DNA from: Candidatus Kapaibacterium sp.
GTDB taxonomy: Bacteria > Bacteroidota > Ignavibacteria > Kapaibacteriales > UBA7675
Assembly (NCBI GenBank): GCA_028284775.1
Contig: JANQRB010000025.1
Coordinates: forward strand, 78,472-142,471
Direction of reading: 5' to 3'
DNA length: 64,000 nt
Shown: positions 54,378 through 62,923 of the stretch, one piece after another
Position numbering within the stretch: the stretch's first letter is position 1
Layout of the letters: the number at the start of each line of letters is the position of its first letter
Made by a program: the position numbers and the translations under genes
Notes under the pieces: model-generated
Told to the model about the DNA's origin: nothing
Databases searched by the model: none
Seen by the model: the letters and a program-made list of their open reading frames with translations, nothing else

Positions 54378-56543
54378 TTGAAAATTATCTTCAGACGACA
54401 ATTACTGCTCACACTCTCCTGTATGCTTAGCGGCCTTGCCGCGCACATTTCACTTCCTGCACAAAGCGAAATCTGGCAACAGCTAAACGGCCCGTACGGA
54501 CTGCACTGCCAGTCGCTTGTCAGCGGTCCCAACGGACTGTTGGCCGGTCTGGCGGAAGGCGGTGTACTATATACGGCACAGGCTGACGGCAGCGAGCCGA
54601 TGATCATTCACGACCGTGACGACCATCGTTTGCTCGGCGTCACTCCTGATTCTGAGGTCATCGCCTACGAATCTTCCAGGCAACACTTTCGGCGCTCCAC
54701 GGATCGAGGACAATCATGGGAATATTATAAGGCGCCGAGCCTTCGAGCCGCAGCGCTCAATCCAGAAGGAATCCTGTTCGGAGTTACGACAGAAGGCGGT
54801 ATTCTTCGCTCTTCGGATGGTGGACAACGGTGGGAGCGCATTCGTCCGGATCTGTCGCTGCTGCGTTCCACCAGCACGCTGCATGTCGATGCGAAGGAAA
54901 ATCTCGCTATCATTATCAACAGACGCAGTCTCTATTTCTCGTCGCGGGATTCGGATGAATGGAAGGAGCCGACAGGACTGACAGAGCCCAGGTCGCAATA
55001 TTCCATCAGGATCAGCGCAATGCTTGAAAATGGCGATGTCGTTTACCACGTGCACGACGCAAGCTGGCATTGCAGTCGGCAATCATTGACAGCACGGCAG
55101 CTGCAATCAGAGCATCAAAGCTCCTCCCTCACCTTAATGGCAGCCGGCCCCAACAACAGCTTGTACAGCGCCTCGAACATCGACACAAAGTTGTTTCGCT
55201 TAATCGATGGCGCAGCACCCCGTTGGGAGGAATTGCATTTTGCCTGCCCATTGGGCTGGATCAGCGCTATGACAGTCACTATCGAGGGGAAACTTATTGT
55301 TGCCTGCCGACGATCAAACAGCCTGCTGATGATTGATCCGGACAGTGGCGCGGCCTCAGCCCTGCACGAGGGTCTTTCCGCCCTGCCGGTCAGTGATCTT
55401 GCCCTGACATCCGAAGGCACGCTTCTTCTGGCTCACGGGCAAAGTCTGACAAGCTCCGCGGAGAACGTCAATGACTGGAGAGAATTTCCCATAATGCAGG
55501 GCCTGAGCGGTGAGTTAACAAGCATCCGTTCCGCTGGAGAATCCGGCTTGTTTGCAAGCAGCATCGATGGCGTTTTTCACTTAGCGGATTCGGAATCGCA
55601 TTGGGAAAACATTCATTCATTTCAAGGAGCATTCGGTGATATTAGCTTCCACTCATCCGGTCACAATGAACGAATCTTTATCAACGCTCACAACGAGGCG
55701 CTTTTGTTGTACAATAGCGTTGACATCTATAACACGAACGATAAACAACTGCGATCACTCATCCAGTCACCGGCCAGCAGTATCAGCAGAGGAATCAACG
55801 GGGATCTTTTGCTATGCACATCAAGCGGGCTGCGGCGCTCCCTTGACGAAGGTAGGACCTGGTCCGGATTCGGCAGCCTCAATATTAACTATCGGGATGT
55901 AGTACAGTTTTCCACCAACGAGTTAATTGCGGTGACCGACTTTGGACTGCTGCTGAGCATCGATGCGAGCAGTTCCTGGACAAAACCAACTCAAAGTGAA
56001 ACATTTTTTCCGAGAACGCTGCTGCGTCTGGACGATAGTTGCGCACTGGCTTGTGGCGACTTCTCCGTTCACATCACGACTGATCGAGGACGCAGCTGGC
56101 GGATATGCAGCCCTGATTTCAGCCCGGCTCGTTTGCAATCGCTTTGCCGGATTGGCGATCATTTGTATGTCGCTACCGGTGGCCGCGGTCTTTACCGCAC
56201 GACGCTGAAGGATCTGGCAGACGAATTCGGATGTCGCTACGATTCGGTTGACGATCCCGCTGATCCTGACGACCCGCCGGCAATGGTCGGTTTTTCACTG
56301 GCGCCCAACCCTGTCGCCGACATCGCTCAGATTAGCCTGCAGTTGATAGAAAGCGCTCGGGCCGATTTGACGATCTACGATGCAAGCGGACGATTGATTT
56401 CTTCACAGCACTACGGCGAGCTCTCCCCCGGAGTCCATGCATTGCCGCTTGACCTCAGCGCACTGGCACAAGGCAGCTACTATGCCGCTTGCCGTATTGG
56501 CGACACTTTTCACATGACTCGCCAGATTGTGATCGTACGCTGA
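54378..56543 (+). CDS. Asp-box (BNR) propeller protein with T9SS sorting domain, copy 1
   Basis: About 721 residues, starting at TTG 54378. This start is preceded by GGGAG (54367-54371) and gives a signal peptide MKIIFRRQLLLTLSC...PAQSEIW of exactly the same length (33 residues to SEIW) as in copy 2. The upstream ATGs at 54240 and 54339 would give poor N-termini. Asp-box motifs (S-x-D-x-G-x-x-W) recur: 'STDRGQSW', 'SSDGGQRW', 'SLDEGRTW', 'TTDRGRSW', as in sialidase-like or YCF48-like propellers; sialidase catalytic residues are not evident. The last ~85 residues form a T9SS sorting domain ('LAPNPVADIAQI', 'YGELSPGVHALPLDLSALAQGSYYA', shown in part). Surface-exported protein of unknown ligand. 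Confidence 0.9.
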   Translation: MKIIFRRQLLLTLSCMLSGLAAHISLPAQSEIWQQLNGPYGLHCQSLVSGPNGLLAGLAEGGVLYTAQADGSEPMIIHDRDDHRLLGVTPDSEVIAYESSRQHFRRSTDRGQSWEYYKAPSLRAAALNPEGILFGVTTEGGILRSSDGGQRWERIRPDLSLLRSTSTLHVDAKENLAIIINRRSLYFSSRDSDEWKEPTGLTEPRSQYSIRISAMLENGDVVYHVHDASWHCSRQSLTARQLQSEHQSSSLTLMAAGPNNSLYSASNIDTKLFRLIDGAAPRWEELHFACPLGWISAMTVTIEGKLIVACRRSNSLLMIDPDSGAASALHEGLSALPVSDLALTSEGTLLLAHGQSLTSSAENVNDWREFPIMQGLSGELTSIRSAGESGLFASSIDGVFHLADSESHWENIHSFQGAFGDISFHSSGHNERIFINAHNEALLLYNSVDIYNTNDKQLRSLIQSPASSISRGINGDLLLCTSSGLRRSLDEGRTWSGFGSLNINYRDVVQFSTNELIAVTDFGLLLSIDASSSWTKPTQSETFFPRTLLRLDDSCALACGDFSVHITTDRGRSWRICSPDFSPARLQSLCRIGDHLYVATGGRGLYRTTLKDLADEFGCRYDSVDDPADPDDPPAMVGFSLAPNPVADIAQISLQLIESARADLTIYDASGRLISSQHYGELSPGVHALPLDLSALAQGSYYAACRIGDTFHMTRQIVIVR

Positions 56544-56838
56544 GGAAGGCAAGACAGTGAGCGCTGCATGTCGAGCTCCGGTTTTTACAAATTTGCCTCG
56601 CAGTTAACAATAAGGAACGGATTCGTAAACTTTCAATGCAAAAAAATCAGATCTTGATTTACACATGAATTAGCCGTTTATTTCCAGAGTTCCCATCAGC
56701 TGTTATTGCCCATTTTGTGAAGTCGTTCACTCTGCCCTATGTTTTGGGATGCCGATTTCTTCGTAGAGAGGATTCGCACCCCTCCGCAGTGATGGCGTCG
56801 AGTTTAGCCCGACGTCAACGTTGTAAAGGCTACAATCT
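56544..56838. other. intergenic region between two Asp-box genes
   Basis: Roughly 295 bases, AT-rich from 56580 to 56720. No gene and no clear terminator. It probably contains the promoter of copy 2. Confidence 0.4.
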
Positions 56839-58995
56839 ATGACTGTTCCCAAATTGCGATTGTTTTTCTCCGCATGCGCCCTTGTCGTAGCTTCTTTGAC
56901 GATTCCGGCGTTATTGTGGGCGCAAAGCGAGATCTGGCGTCAGGTGCCCGGACCCGACGGCCTTAGCTGCCTCTCACTATTCAGCGGCCCTGAAGAGCTC
57001 CTGGTCGGTCAGGCAATTGGCAGCCGGCTCTACGTCGCGCGCTCCGACGGCAGCTTACCGCAGCTGGTGGAGTATCGTGGTCAGGCTCTCCTGGGAGTAA
57101 GCCCCGATGCTACGATTTTCAGTTTCACGCGAACGGGACAGACACTTCAGAGGTCCAGCGATCGTGGCCGCAGCTGGGAAGCATTGGAATCGCCGGAGTT
57201 TCGGACGGTAACGATCAATCCCCGGGGAGTTTTGTTTGGCCTGCGAGAGGGCGGCAGTATCTTTCGTTCTTCGGATCATGGTCGCAGCTGGAAGGGCATT
57301 CGGCCTAATTTTCACCTCTTGCGAAACGCGAGCCATTTTCATGTCGACGCTTACGAAAATCTGGCTCTTGTTCTCAATGGTCAAAGCCTGGTATTTTCGG
57401 CACGGCATACAGAGGAATGGACAGCGCCCGCAGGTCAGCCGGCGGAGCGCATCATGCTGGCGATGATGCGTGAAAATGGCGATGTCGTGTATACGACAGC
57501 CGGTGCCGCCTGGTATTGCAGCCGTCGTTCCCTAAAGGCAGTCAAGGTGCAGGCAGTTCAGGTGCAGGCAGCTCAGTCCGGCCAGGACATTAGCGCGATG
57601 GCCGCCGGCACAGGCAACAGCATATACGCTGCAACATCGAATAGCGGTCAGCTATTGCGTTTGACTCACGGGACATCGCCGCGCTGGATAGAACTGGAAC
57701 TTAACACTCCCGCACAACAGGTCAGCGCGATGACTGTCAATGCGGCCGGCGAACTCATCGTGGCCTGCAGCGCAACGAACAGCTTATGGCGGATCGATCT
57801 GAAGCGGGGGACGGTGCTGCCGCTGCATAGAGGCATTCGCGCCCTGCCCGCGCAAGATATCGCAGCGGCGTCCGACGGCTCAATCCTGCTGGCTCACGGT
57901 CACACGATCAGCCGATCGATGGATCACCACTTCAACTGGGAACAATTTCCGCGGCTCGATGGATTGTCGGGTGAGTTGTTCACTGTGCGCGAGGATCGCG
58001 AAGCGGGTCTTTACGCCTTCAGTCGCGACGGTGTGTTCCTGCTGCGATCAAGCGCTTCGCACTGGACACGATTGCGTAGCTTCGATTCTGAGATACAAAG
58101 CATGGGCCGCCGTAACGGCAAGCGCATTTTTATCACCGGACGCAATGAAGCGCTTTTGTTAACTAGCTCGCTCGAAATGTTTAACCCCGACGATGCAAGC
58201 CTGCGGATAGTTAACAATGTTCGTGGAAACGCTATCGCGCGAGCTTACAATGACGAGCTCATCTTTTGCTCCGCCGGCGGGATGCAGCGCTCACGCGACG
58301 AAGGCCGTAGTTGGACCGGGTTCGAAGCGCGAAACGTCAGCCCGCTGGATGTGGTTCAATTTTCAAGCGGTGACCTGATTGCCGCAATGAATACCGGTAT
58401 ACTGCTCAGCAGTGATGCCGGCCTCTCCTGGCAGCAGCCTCAGGGAGCCTCACGCTCCCGAGTCAACAGCCTGCTGCAAGTCGGCGATAGCTGTGTTCTT
58501 GCACGCAGTGAATTCGCAATTGACATCACAACGAACCGAGGCCGCAGCTGGCAGCTTTGCAGTCCTTATTTTGCTCCGGTATCCCTGCAAGCCCTGCGGC
58601 TGATCGGCGGCCGGGTGTATATTCTCACTAGCGGCCAGGGAATGTATCGCACCAGCCTGACCGAACTTTTGCGCGAATTCGACTGCGAGCCCGATCCACG
58701 GATCGACATCGACATTCCGCCGGTACTAACTCCGTCCTCGGCTTTCACACTGACTCCCAACCCGGTGGCCGACATTGCGCAGATGACCGTCCGACTGGAG
58801 GATTCGTCTGCTGTCAGTCTGACAATCTTTGCCGCCAACGGTCGCGTATTCACCACGAAGGACTATGGCGAGCTGGCGCCCGGCACACACATTCTGCCGC
58901 TTGCATTCCACGCTTTGGCTCAAGGCCACTATTTTATCCGATGTCGTATTGGCCGGGATTACGAGGCTACCTGCCGGATGCTGGTGCTGCGTTGA
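56839..58995 (+). CDS. Asp-box (BNR) propeller protein with T9SS sorting domain, copy 2
   Basis: 718 residues, an end-to-end paralogue of copy 1. Signal peptide: LRLFFSACALVVASLTIPALLWA. The Asp boxes are again 'SSDRGRSW', 'SSDHGRSW', 'SRDEGRSW', 'SSDAGLSW', 'TTNRGRSW'. The sorting domain begins 'LTPNPVADIAQM' and ends 'ALAQGHYFIRCRIG...CRMLVLR'. A 15-bp tandem duplication (57547-57576) adds the residues VQAVQ-VQAAQ absent in copy 1. Function as for copy 1. The two copies and the remnant at 59073-59376 form a tandem family. Confidence 0.93.
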   Translation: MTVPKLRLFFSACALVVASLTIPALLWAQSEIWRQVPGPDGLSCLSLFSGPEELLVGQAIGSRLYVARSDGSLPQLVEYRGQALLGVSPDATIFSFTRTGQTLQRSSDRGRSWEALESPEFRTVTINPRGVLFGLREGGSIFRSSDHGRSWKGIRPNFHLLRNASHFHVDAYENLALVLNGQSLVFSARHTEEWTAPAGQPAERIMLAMMRENGDVVYTTAGAAWYCSRRSLKAVKVQAVQVQAAQSGQDISAMAAGTGNSIYAATSNSGQLLRLTHGTSPRWIELELNTPAQQVSAMTVNAAGELIVACSATNSLWRIDLKRGTVLPLHRGIRALPAQDIAAASDGSILLAHGHTISRSMDHHFNWEQFPRLDGLSGELFTVREDREAGLYAFSRDGVFLLRSSASHWTRLRSFDSEIQSMGRRNGKRIFITGRNEALLLTSSLEMFNPDDASLRIVNNVRGNAIARAYNDELIFCSAGGMQRSRDEGRSWTGFEARNVSPLDVVQFSSGDLIAAMNTGILLSSDAGLSWQQPQGASRSRVNSLLQVGDSCVLARSEFAIDITTNRGRSWQLCSPYFAPVSLQALRLIGGRVYILTSGQGMYRTSLTELLREFDCEPDPRIDIDIPPVLTPSSAFTLTPNPVADIAQMTVRLEDSSAVSLTIFAANGRVFTTKDYGELAPGTHILPLAFHALAQGHYFIRCRIGRDYEATCRMLVLR
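57547..57576 (+). repeat. 15-bp tandem duplication within copy 2
   Basis: GTGCAGGCAGTTCAG is followed directly by GTGCAGGCAGCTCAG (one difference), in frame. It encodes VQAVQ/VQAAQ and is absent from the matching place in copy 1. Confidence 0.85.
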
Positions 58996-59012
58996 TCTGG
59001 CGCCACACCGCT

Positions 59013-59040
59013 TTCCGGCGCCGAAAGACGGCGGCCGGAA
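59013..59040 (+). terminator. hairpin after Asp-box copy 2, possible terminator
   Basis: TTCCGGCGCCG pairs with CGGC-(G)-GCCGGAA around the loop AAAGA, with one bulged G. It lies 18 bases past the stop at 58995. No T-run follows, so termination is uncertain. Confidence 0.4.
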
Positions 59041-59072
59041 ACTATCTGCTAGAACAAAGATTGTCTTCCTAA

Positions 59073-59376
59073 TTGAATATTCTCGGCACCGTCGACTTTT
59101 GTTCCGCCCTGCCTGCAACTATCGGTGTCTTTCTGGCAACCAACCCTGCAAGCGACATTGCATTCCCGCGCTTGCAGCTTGCAGATGCCTCTGAAGTCGA
59201 TCTTCGCATTATTGACGCCACAGGTCGTTTACAACAAGAACGAAACTTCGGAGAAGTAGATCCCTGCACACACATTCGAGATAGATTGGCGGAACCTGGC
59301 ACAAGGACATTACTTTGTTGAGTGTCGACTCAATAATGACCTAAGCAGAACATCCCGAATTGTAATTCAACGATAG
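59073..59376 (+). pseudogene. remnant of a third Asp-box T9SS protein: sorting domain only, frameshifted
   Basis: The frame from 59073 reads '...VFLATNPASDIAFPRLQLADASEVDLRIIDATGRL...NFGEVDPCTHI' in pieces matching the sorting domains of copies 1 and 2 ('TPNPVADIAQ', 'YGELAPGTHI'). After 'CTHIRD' (about 59285) the match shifts to another frame, 'DWRNLAQGHYFVECRL', and runs to 'RIVIQR' and a TAG at 59374-59376, matching 'FHALAQGHYFIRCRIG' and 'CRMLVLR' of copy 2. The body of the protein is absent. So this is the decayed 3' end of a third paralogue, with one frameshift. Confidence 0.88.
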
Positions 59377-59535
59377 TGTTCAACTATTTTTTGTGTTGGG
59401 AGCCAAGGACAACTGCCGCAGCAAAACTCGGCCTGTTGCTGAAGGGCTGCAAAGTGAAACAGCTCTGTCAAGTTCCTTCATTGTGATCCATCGGTCAAAA
59501 AACGAAGCCGGTTGCCGAGTTCGTACAAGCTGACT

Positions 59536-61494
59536 TCATTTCACATCTTTGGAAGTCTCACTTCCCATGCCATACTCGCGTAATTTGCGCCAGAGAGTCG
59601 TCCGGCCGATTCCGAGCGCCTTGCTGGCAGCCTCGTGATTGCCTTCGAATCGCTCGAGGGTACTGAGGATATGACGGCGTTCCAGCTCGCGTAAACTTAA
59701 CATCGCATCTCCGCCATGTCCGTTTGATTCTCCAACGTCGCTGGGCGCGCTGAGCGTTTCCGGCAGATTATGCAGGGCCAGGCTGGAGCCGATAGTCAAG
59801 GCGACCGCACGTTCCATCGCGTTTTCCAGCTCGCGAATGTTGCCGGGCCAGTGGTACGCCCGCAGGGCATCGAGCGCCTCGATAGATAGACCGGAAATGT
59901 CTTTATTATACCTGGCGCTGAACTTTCCAATAAAACGCTGTGCCAGTAAGGCGATATCATCGGGCCGGTTACGGAGCGGCGGCAGCGATAACTCGATCAC
60001 ATTCAGACGATAATACAAGTCGCTGCGAAAGTCGCCATCGGCGACCAGTTGAGCCAGGTTGCGATTCGTGGCGGCTAGGACTCGCAGCTTAACATTTACA
60101 GACCGGGCGGCGCCTACCGGCCGAATTTCGCCTTCCTGCAAAAAACGAAGCAATTTCACCTGCAAGTGCGGGGCCAGTTCGCCGATCTCATCCAAAAAGA
60201 TGGTCCCGCCGTCCGCCTCGCGGAACAGTCCTTTATTGTCGGCATTTGCGCCGGTAAAGGCACCGCGCACATGACCGAAGAGCTCGCTCTCCAGCAAATT
60301 CTCGGGAATCGCACCGCAGTTGACCGTGACAAATGCTTGTTCACAACGGCTGCTCAGGCGGTGGATGGCACGCGCCACCAACTCTTTGCCGGTGCCGCTC
60401 TCACCTTCGATCAGTACCGTAATGTCGGTTTGCGCGATACGCGAAATCATCTCGAAGACGCGCTGCATTTGCGGGCTGCGGCTGATCATGCCTTCGAATT
60501 CGAAACGCTGCTCGCTCTGCACCCACGAGTAAAAATTTCGTACTTCATCTTTGATCCAGGTTTCCACCCGGGCTTCGATGCCGCTTCGCTCCTCGAGGTT
60601 ATGACGCATTACCAATTGCAGGTCTTCACGCGTGTAGACCAGTACACCGGCGGCTGCTTGCGGCGGCGAAACATCAAAGGCAAACAACAGCACCTCGTCC
60701 TCCTTGCGTCCTCCCTGCCCCGCCGCACGAGCCTGTCCTTGCAACAGTGCGACCGGACTCCCCTTCCCGGCCAGGACAATATCGGCAATGGCCGATGCTC
60801 GCGATTGTAGCTCCGGCGAGCTGACCGTGGCATTCAGACGCCGTACCAGGCTTTCGCGGACTTCATCATCTGACCAGAAAAACTCAAAGTGACGGCATCC
60901 GGCAAGCGCCAGCTCATCGAGGACGGCCGGAAACACAGCGTCGTAGCCCAAAATCGCGACTCTGAGCTCGCTCAGCCCTTCGAGTACTTTTTCGGCCAGC
61001 TCGCGTACCGCCGTCTCCTGTTGCACCGCATAGCGATAGAAATCCGTCTCAAGCCTGATTTTCTCGTAGAGCCACACCGCCCGCTGGTGAAGATAACTCA
61101 GCAGAGGTCCTACCAGTGTTGACTCCGCCGCCTGAGCAAAAGCTTGTTCGAAAGCTTCATGCGGGCGTCCACTCGTCACATCCCTCGCGAGCCCGGTCGC
61201 GACACTCAGAAAAAAGTGAATCGCGCTCCGCTCGCGCTTGAGGGAGCATGTGAGCTTCGCGCTCGCCTGAAGGTCAAAAGCCTCGACCAGAGTGCGCTTC
61301 AAAGACGCTTCGTGTGCAGCCGGATCCTGTACATCCGCCGCAAACACAGTAAGACTGCCGCTTAAGCGAATACAGATCAGCTCATTTGCCGCCAGCATAG
61401 CCGACAGGTTCTCCAGGAGCGTCGTGGAGGGCGTCGGTCCGGATACGCCAGTTGGCGGTTCAGCGAAAACGATATGAAATGCAGTAAGCGGCAT
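59536..61494 (-). CDS. glutamyl-tRNA reductase-like domain fused to sigma-54 activator
   Basis: 652 residues. Residues about 335-580 are a sigma-54 AAA+ domain: Walker A GESGTGKE (364-371), GAFTGA (411-416), Walker B 'TIFLDE' (431-436). A Fis-type HTH closes the protein ('HEAASKALGIGRTTLWRKL'). Residues 1-330 align with glutamyl-tRNA reductase throughout: 'LTAFHIVFAEPPTGVSG' with the HemA start; 'HFFLSVATGL' with HLxRVAxGLDS (His93 kept); 'VGPLLSYLHQRAV' and 'KIRLETDFYRYAV' with the end of the catalytic domain; 'LRVAILGYDAVF' with the Rossmann loop; 'ADIVLAGKGSP' and 'REDLQLVMRHNLEER' with the NADPH and dimerisation domains. The catalytic Cys is Ser45 by alignment, and the GxGxxG loop is lost, so enzymic activity is unlikely. 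Seven bases after a HemX-like gene. Inference: a dead HemA used as sensor. Confidence 0.9.
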   Translation of the reverse strand: MPLTAFHIVFAEPPTGVSGPTPSTTLLENLSAMLAANELICIRLSGSLTVFAADVQDPAAHEASLKRTLVEAFDLQASAKLTCSLKRERSAIHFFLSVATGLARDVTSGRPHEAFEQAFAQAAESTLVGPLLSYLHQRAVWLYEKIRLETDFYRYAVQQETAVRELAEKVLEGLSELRVAILGYDAVFPAVLDELALAGCRHFEFFWSDDEVRESLVRRLNATVSSPELQSRASAIADIVLAGKGSPVALLQGQARAAGQGGRKEDEVLLFAFDVSPPQAAAGVLVYTREDLQLVMRHNLEERSGIEARVETWIKDEVRNFYSWVQSEQRFEFEGMISRSPQMQRVFEMISRIAQTDITVLIEGESGTGKELVARAIHRLSSRCEQAFVTVNCGAIPENLLESELFGHVRGAFTGANADNKGLFREADGGTIFLDEIGELAPHLQVKLLRFLQEGEIRPVGAARSVNVKLRVLAATNRNLAQLVADGDFRSDLYYRLNVIELSLPPLRNRPDDIALLAQRFIGKFSARYNKDISGLSIEALDALRAYHWPGNIRELENAMERAVALTIGSSLALHNLPETLSAPSDVGESNGHGGDAMLSLRELERRHILSTLERFEGNHEAASKALGIGRTTLWRKLREYGMGSETSKDVK

Positions 61495-61501
61495 AGCGTA
61501 T

Positions 61502-62314
61502 TCACTTAAATGAATGAGCGCCGTGAAACAACTGCGATGCCCCTAGAAAGGAAAAAAGGACCAACAGGAATCCGGCAACGGAAATCCATGCTACACGTTT
61601 GCCGCGCCAATGCAGGAATCGCCGTCCTAGATAGTGCGCCAGGTACAACAGCCAGTTAAGGTAGACAATCAGAAACTTGACGTCAAATAGTGAGAACTGT
61701 TTCCAGACCTGAAAGGCGATATGTATTCCGACGAGTACACCGGCACTAAAACACACGAGGCCAATACTCGCGGACCAATTAGCGATCCGCTCGAAATACG
61801 GCAGGGAGGGCAGGCGACTATAGAAAATTCCAAGCGATTTTTCGCGGATTTCGCGCGCCAGCAACAGGTATAAGACACTGGCGATAAAGGAAAGCGCAAA
61901 GGCTCCGTAGGCGAACATCAGAAGAAGGACGTGAATCTCGAATTCGACATTCATCAATATGGCCGCGATTTCGCCCCCCGGTTCAAAGAAGAGCCCCGCG
62001 ATCAGCATCATAATCGTCAGCAGCGGCAAGATAAACGGTCCGATAGCGAAATTCCGCAACAGCAGCTCCAGGCCCAGGTACAGAGCCGAAGTCACAAAGA
62101 CAAATGTCCCCAGGGCTTCAGAAACAGTAGCGATTGGAATGCGCCCCGCGTCAATTGTCTGCCAGACTATAAAGACGCAGTGGAGTATCACCACAGCCGC
62201 AAGCAGGGAGCGCCCCGCCTTAAATGTCGCAATGCTCTTGTGCCTGAATGCTCGCAGGTAGGTGAGCCCTGCCGCGGCGTACAGTACGATCAGAAACCAG
62301 GCGAAGTACTCCAT
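61502..62314 (-). CDS. HemX/CcsA-like integral membrane protein
   Basis: A 270-residue protein with eight hydrophobic segments, of the cytochrome c assembly family (CcmC/CcsA/HemX/YpjD). Conserved-looking parts: 'VSEALGTFVFVTSALYLGLEL', 'FEIHVLLLMFAYGAFALSFIASVLYLLLAREI' (shown in parts), and 'WSASIGLVCFSAGVLVGIHIAFQVW'. The heme-binding tryptophan-rich WWD motif of true CcsA is not seen, so HemX/YpjD is the better name. HemX of Bacillus lowers HemA levels and is encoded just before hemA. Here the next gene, 7 bases away, is the HemA-like/sigma-54 fusion, so the pair matches that gene order. Start at 62314. Confidence 0.88.
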   Translation of the reverse strand: MEYFAWFLIVLYAAAGLTYLRAFRHKSIATFKAGRSLLAAVVILHCVFIVWQTIDAGRIPIATVSEALGTFVFVTSALYLGLELLLRNFAIGPFILPLLTIMMLIAGLFFEPGGEIAAILMNVEFEIHVLLLMFAYGAFALSFIASVLYLLLAREIREKSLGIFYSRLPSLPYFERIANWSASIGLVCFSAGVLVGIHIAFQVWKQFSLFDVKFLIVYLNWLLYLAHYLGRRFLHWRGKRVAWISVAGFLLVLFSFLGASQLFHGAHSFK

Positions 62315-62494
62315 TTAGATCATTCCCGGGAATTCGATTGCAGGAAAGTCTACAAATGTACCAGTTTTGGATTGAATTTCCTTTCGGCCGGTCCTCCACC
62401 TGTAACTAATGGTTATCTCAATTGGTCCCTCGCTGTATCGATTGAAAGCAAAACTTCGGGCGAATACACACAGGACTGAAAAGGTAGGCACAAA

Positions 62495-62923
62495 ATGATA
62501 CGCGCAATAACTCTGATAATGCTGCTGCTGGCTGTCGGCTGTTCGGAACCAACAGCCCCCGGAGAACGTCAAAGCGTTCGGGTTGAGACCGACAAGGCTG
62601 AATATGGACAGAATCAGGACATCATCATTCGCTTCCACTATCCGGACGATACTCAAATACATGTAAATCAGTGTTGTGGCTTTATCGCATTTTTTGTCGA
62701 ACGGATGGATGACAATCTATGGCAAACCTACCGCAGTATCGGCAGCGATTGTCGAGAAGGCTGTGAAACAGATCCCCTACCACTCACTAAGGTTCATGCG
62801 GATATTTACAAAATAAAAATCGTCGAACCAGGCCGCTATCGTGTGACCTTGCCATTCAGCCAACTCGAAGGGATTGCGAGTTCGGCCGAACTGATGTTTT
62901 CAGCTGCTTTTACGGTTCGCTGA
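62495..62923 (+). CDS. small lipoprotein, unknown function
   Basis: 142 residues with a lipoprotein signal (MIRAITLIMLLLAVGCSEP; lipobox AVGC, Cys16). The start has a Shine-Dalgarno-like AAGGTAGG. The mature part looks like a single beta-sandwich, with 'VETDKAEYGQNQDIIIRFHYP' reminiscent of Ig-like bacterial intracellular-proteinase-inhibitor or BsuPI-like folds, and four Cys (QCCGF, DCREGC). The last 55 residues are encoded by a segment that is repeated twice more downstream (see the tandem repeat). No partner genes in the same direction. Confidence 0.82.
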   Translation: MIRAITLIMLLLAVGCSEPTAPGERQSVRVETDKAEYGQNQDIIIRFHYPDDTQIHVNQCCGFIAFFVERMDDNLWQTYRSIGSDCREGCETDPLPLTKVHADIYKIKIVEPGRYRVTLPFSQLEGIASSAELMFSAAFTVR

